DNA of 64,000 nt from Planctomycetota bacterium. Its GTDB lineage: Bacteria; Planctomycetota; UBA1135; UBA2386. A program made the translations under genes and the position numbers. Shown here piece by piece: positions 62,434 through 64,000 of the stretch. Positions within the stretch are counted from its first letter, which is position 1, and each line of letters begins with the position of its first letter. The notes below the pieces were generated by a model, which saw nothing but the letters and a program-made list of their open reading frames with translations, was not told the DNA's origin and made no database searches. The stretch is from assembly GCA_020638735.1 (NCBI GenBank), contig JACKHZ010000012.1, positions 248,001-312,000 of the forward strand. Direction: 5' to 3'.

Positions 62434-62827
62434 TGCCGGCCCGTCCGGTGGTCATCGTCCAGGGTCGGCTGCCATGCTCGCGCGCGCGGCGGCGAGCGCC
62501 GCAGGCTCGACCAAGACACCGACGCGCTCGTTGCGTTTGCGCGCCTGACTCCACCTGACGATGACTGCACTGACCTTGCTCGCAGCGCGAGCGCGGCGGG
62601 TCAGCAGGGCGTCACCGGCAGGAAGCTCCTCGAGGTGGCCGAGGCCGGCACATTGCAGGCACGTCGGCCCTTGTGGCTCCATGACGAGCAGGGCACCTGT
62701 GCCGGCGCAGCGATGGCGACGCCAGTCCGGATGGCGCGCGACGACGGCGACCAGTTCCGGCGGCTTCTGCATCTGCGTCTGCACCCGCGCGCGCTTCGCC
62801 TCGGTCAGCCTTGGCGAGACCCAGTGG
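62434..62827 (+). repeat. 394-bp direct repeat, copy B
   Basis: It matches copy A (59392-59785) at a constant offset with no gaps. The core at 62603-62781 has one mismatch out of 179. It ends 1 nt before the ATG of the next dehydrogenase gene. Recombination between the two copies would delete 3,042 bp including the AbiE pair. Confidence 0.85.
62452..62784 (-). CDS. Zinc-ribbon protein like the N-terminus of DUF2293 proteins, copy B
   Basis: The 110-residue frame from the GTG at 62784 has the same CHRC/CLQC pair and the LPAGDALLTRRARAASKVSAVIVRWS segment as copy A. It ends a little differently (AADPGR instead of AADS). The stretch corresponding to copy A's region before QTQMQ is cut short by the dehydrogenase gene start. 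It may be an inactive partial copy or a small functional protein; the short length makes the first more likely. Confidence 0.5.
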   Translation of the reverse strand: MQTQMQKPPELVAVVARHPDWRRHRCAGTGALLVMEPQGPTCLQCAGLGHLEELPAGDALLTRRARAASKVSAVIVRWSQARKRNERVGVLVEPAALAAARASMAADPGR

Positions 62828-62828
62828 C

Positions 62829-63818
62829 ATGATGACGACCATGCGCGCGATCGTGCTCGACGCTCCTGGGCCTTCCACAGCCCTCGCCATCCGCGACGTG
62901 CCGAAGCCCGAGCCGCGCCATGGCTGGGTGCTGATGCGCGTCGAGGCCTTCGGCATCAACCGCTCCGAGCTGCATACGCGGCTCGGGCTCGCCGGCCCGG
63001 ACGTGACGTTTCCGCGGGTGCTGGGCATCGAGGCCGCTGGTGTGATCGAGGCGGCGCCTGGCACCAACCTGTCCGTCGGGTCCAAGGCGGTGGCGATGGT
63101 CGGCGGCATGGGGCGGGAGTTCGACGGCGGCTACGCGGAATACACGCTGGTCCCGGAGCGCTGCGTGATCCCGGTCCAGAGCGAGCTCGACTGGGCGCGG
63201 CTCGGGTCGTTGCCGGAGGTGCTGCAGACGGCGTGGGGGTCGTTGACCGTCGGTGTCGGCCTCGCGCGCGGCGGCACGCTGATGATCCGCGGCGGCACTT
63301 CGTCGGTCGGCATGATGGCGGCGATCCTGGCGAAGCGCATGGGAGCGACGGTCTTGGCGACGACGCGTCGCGCCGATCGTGCCTCCGAGTTGCGTGCGGT
63401 CGGCGTCGATCACGTCGTCGTCGACGACGGCGACATCGCCGACGCGGTGCGACGTCTCGTGCCCGGCGGTGTCGACGGCGCCATCGAGCTGGTCGGTTCG
63501 CCCACCCTGCGCGACACGCTGCGTGCCTGCCGTGCGGGCGGCACGACGTGCTTCACCGGCATGCTGTCCAATCAGTGGATCGTCGAACGCTTCTACCCGA
63601 TCGAGTTCATCCCGACGGGCGTGCGGCTGACGGCGTATGGCGGCAGCGCCGGCAACCTGCCGGGCGAAGTGATCTCCGACGTCGCCACGGCGATCCATCG
63701 CGGTGAGGTGCACTGGCCGGTGCAGGTCTACGGCATGGAGGACATCGCCGCCGCGCACGACGACATGGAGCACAACCGCGTCGCGGCGAAGCAGGTGGTG
63801 GTGACGCGCGGGCGCTGA
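62829..63818 (+). CDS. Zinc-type alcohol dehydrogenase / quinone oxidoreductase-like protein
   Basis: The protein has 329 residues from the ATG at 62829; starts at 62832 and 62841 (MRAIVLD) are equally possible. It is an MDR-family NADPH-dependent oxidoreductase: VLMRVEAFGINRSELHTR, VLGIEAAGVIE, DGGYAEYTLVPE and the nucleotide motif GGTLMIRGGTSSVGMMAAILAKRMGATVLAT. It lacks the catalytic and structural zinc cysteines, so it is quinone oxidoreductase-like. Substrate unknown. Its start lies exactly at the end of repeat copy B, so its promoter may have been changed by the insertion. Confidence 0.9.
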   Translation: MMTTMRAIVLDAPGPSTALAIRDVPKPEPRHGWVLMRVEAFGINRSELHTRLGLAGPDVTFPRVLGIEAAGVIEAAPGTNLSVGSKAVAMVGGMGREFDGGYAEYTLVPERCVIPVQSELDWARLGSLPEVLQTAWGSLTVGVGLARGGTLMIRGGTSSVGMMAAILAKRMGATVLATTRRADRASELRAVGVDHVVVDDGDIADAVRRLVPGGVDGAIELVGSPTLRDTLRACRAGGTTCFTGMLSNQWIVERFYPIEFIPTGVRLTAYGGSAGNLPGEVISDVATAIHRGEVHWPVQVYGMEDIAAAHDDMEHNRVAAKQVVVTRGR

Positions 63819-63837
63819 GGTCGACGATCCGTCGCCG

Positions 63838-64000
63838 CTACTTGCCGAGGCGCAGCACAACGCGATCCGCGCGCTCCAGCGAGCGGTCGGCGCGGAGGGC
63901 GAACGTGCCGCGCAGCCGCTGCCCGGGAAGCAGGGTCTCGGGTAGCCCGGCGACGCTGGAGGTCAGCAGTTCCTCACCCGTGCCGAATACGACGATCTGG
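63838..64000 (-). CDS. 3' end of an unidentified gene
   Basis: The minus strand is open from the right edge to a TAG stop (63840-63838). It encodes IVVFGTGEELLTSSVAGLP, then LLPGQRLRGTFALRAD and RVVLRLGK, about 54 residues. The strand-rich sequence with GQRLRGTFALR is like the end of other exported beta-rich proteins in this window. The rest lies outside, so no function can be given. Confidence 0.55.
   Translation of the reverse strand, partial: QIVVFGTGEELLTSSVAGLPETLLPGQRLRGTFALRADRSLERADRVVLRLGK

Overview
The window is about 70% GC, with dense genes, long overlapping antisense ORFs and third codon positions that are nearly all G or C. The gene set points to a Planctomycetota bacterium (inference). 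Supporting signs are ECF sigma factors paired with or fused to large regulatory proteins, a Ser/Thr kinase with TPR-like repeats, secreted proteins with carboxypeptidase-regulatory-like (CarboxypepD_reg) repeats, a DUF5077/DUF3472-type secreted protein, and two radical-SAM enzymes of the futalosine menaquinone route (mqnE, mqnC). Many genes carry a TANNNT -10 box exactly 6-7 nt before the start codon, so leaderless mRNAs seem common.

Layout. 1-3930: an IS66-type element cut by the left edge, a hypothetical gene, an attC-like hairpin and a DUF6883/DUF4926 gene pair. 3931-14544: a tandem amidohydrolase pair whose second member has lost metal ligands, an orphan ParD-like antitoxin, an MFS exporter, a CarboxypepD_reg protein, mqnE, a GNAT acetyltransferase, a DUF2911-like protein and a small three-gene operon. 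14675-18553: ECF sigma factor followed by a membrane Ser/Thr kinase. 18822-27591: a secreted EEP-fold hydrolase, an AAA/DUF4143 ATPase with a palindrome at its start, and an RND tripartite efflux operon with its TetR regulator; tetR and the operon both carry similar operators. 27739-44685: a fused sigma factor-transmembrane-CarboxypepD_reg protein, secreted hydrolases, a PhnA-type protein, glycerol kinase facing an S41-type peptidase across a symmetric bidirectional promoter, secreted proteins of unknown function and tandem DUF1697 genes. 44690-57920: mqnC, lipoproteins, DinB, truncated haemoglobin, prolyl oligopeptidase, VOC protein, a TlpA-like protein, a DUF3472-type protein, a decayed gene remnant, a class C serine hydrolase and a second sigma-TM-CarboxypepD_reg fusion. 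58049-62827: tRNA-Pro(GGG) followed by an accessory block with a HEPN/MNT toxin-antitoxin pair, an AbiE pair and unknown small genes. Its AbiE part lies between 394-bp direct repeats 3,042 bp apart. 62829-64000: a quinone-oxidoreductase-like dehydrogenase and the 3' end of an unknown gene.

The most unusual observation is the pair of fused sigma factors. In both, a complete ECF sigma module is joined by a near-identical juxtamembrane motif to one membrane helix and a long exported beta-rich region, which suggests a membrane-tethered transcription factor sensed from outside. The leaderless promoter pattern, the symmetric glpK promoter and the repeat-flanked AbiE unit also deserve checking. Everything here was read by eye; no database search was run.
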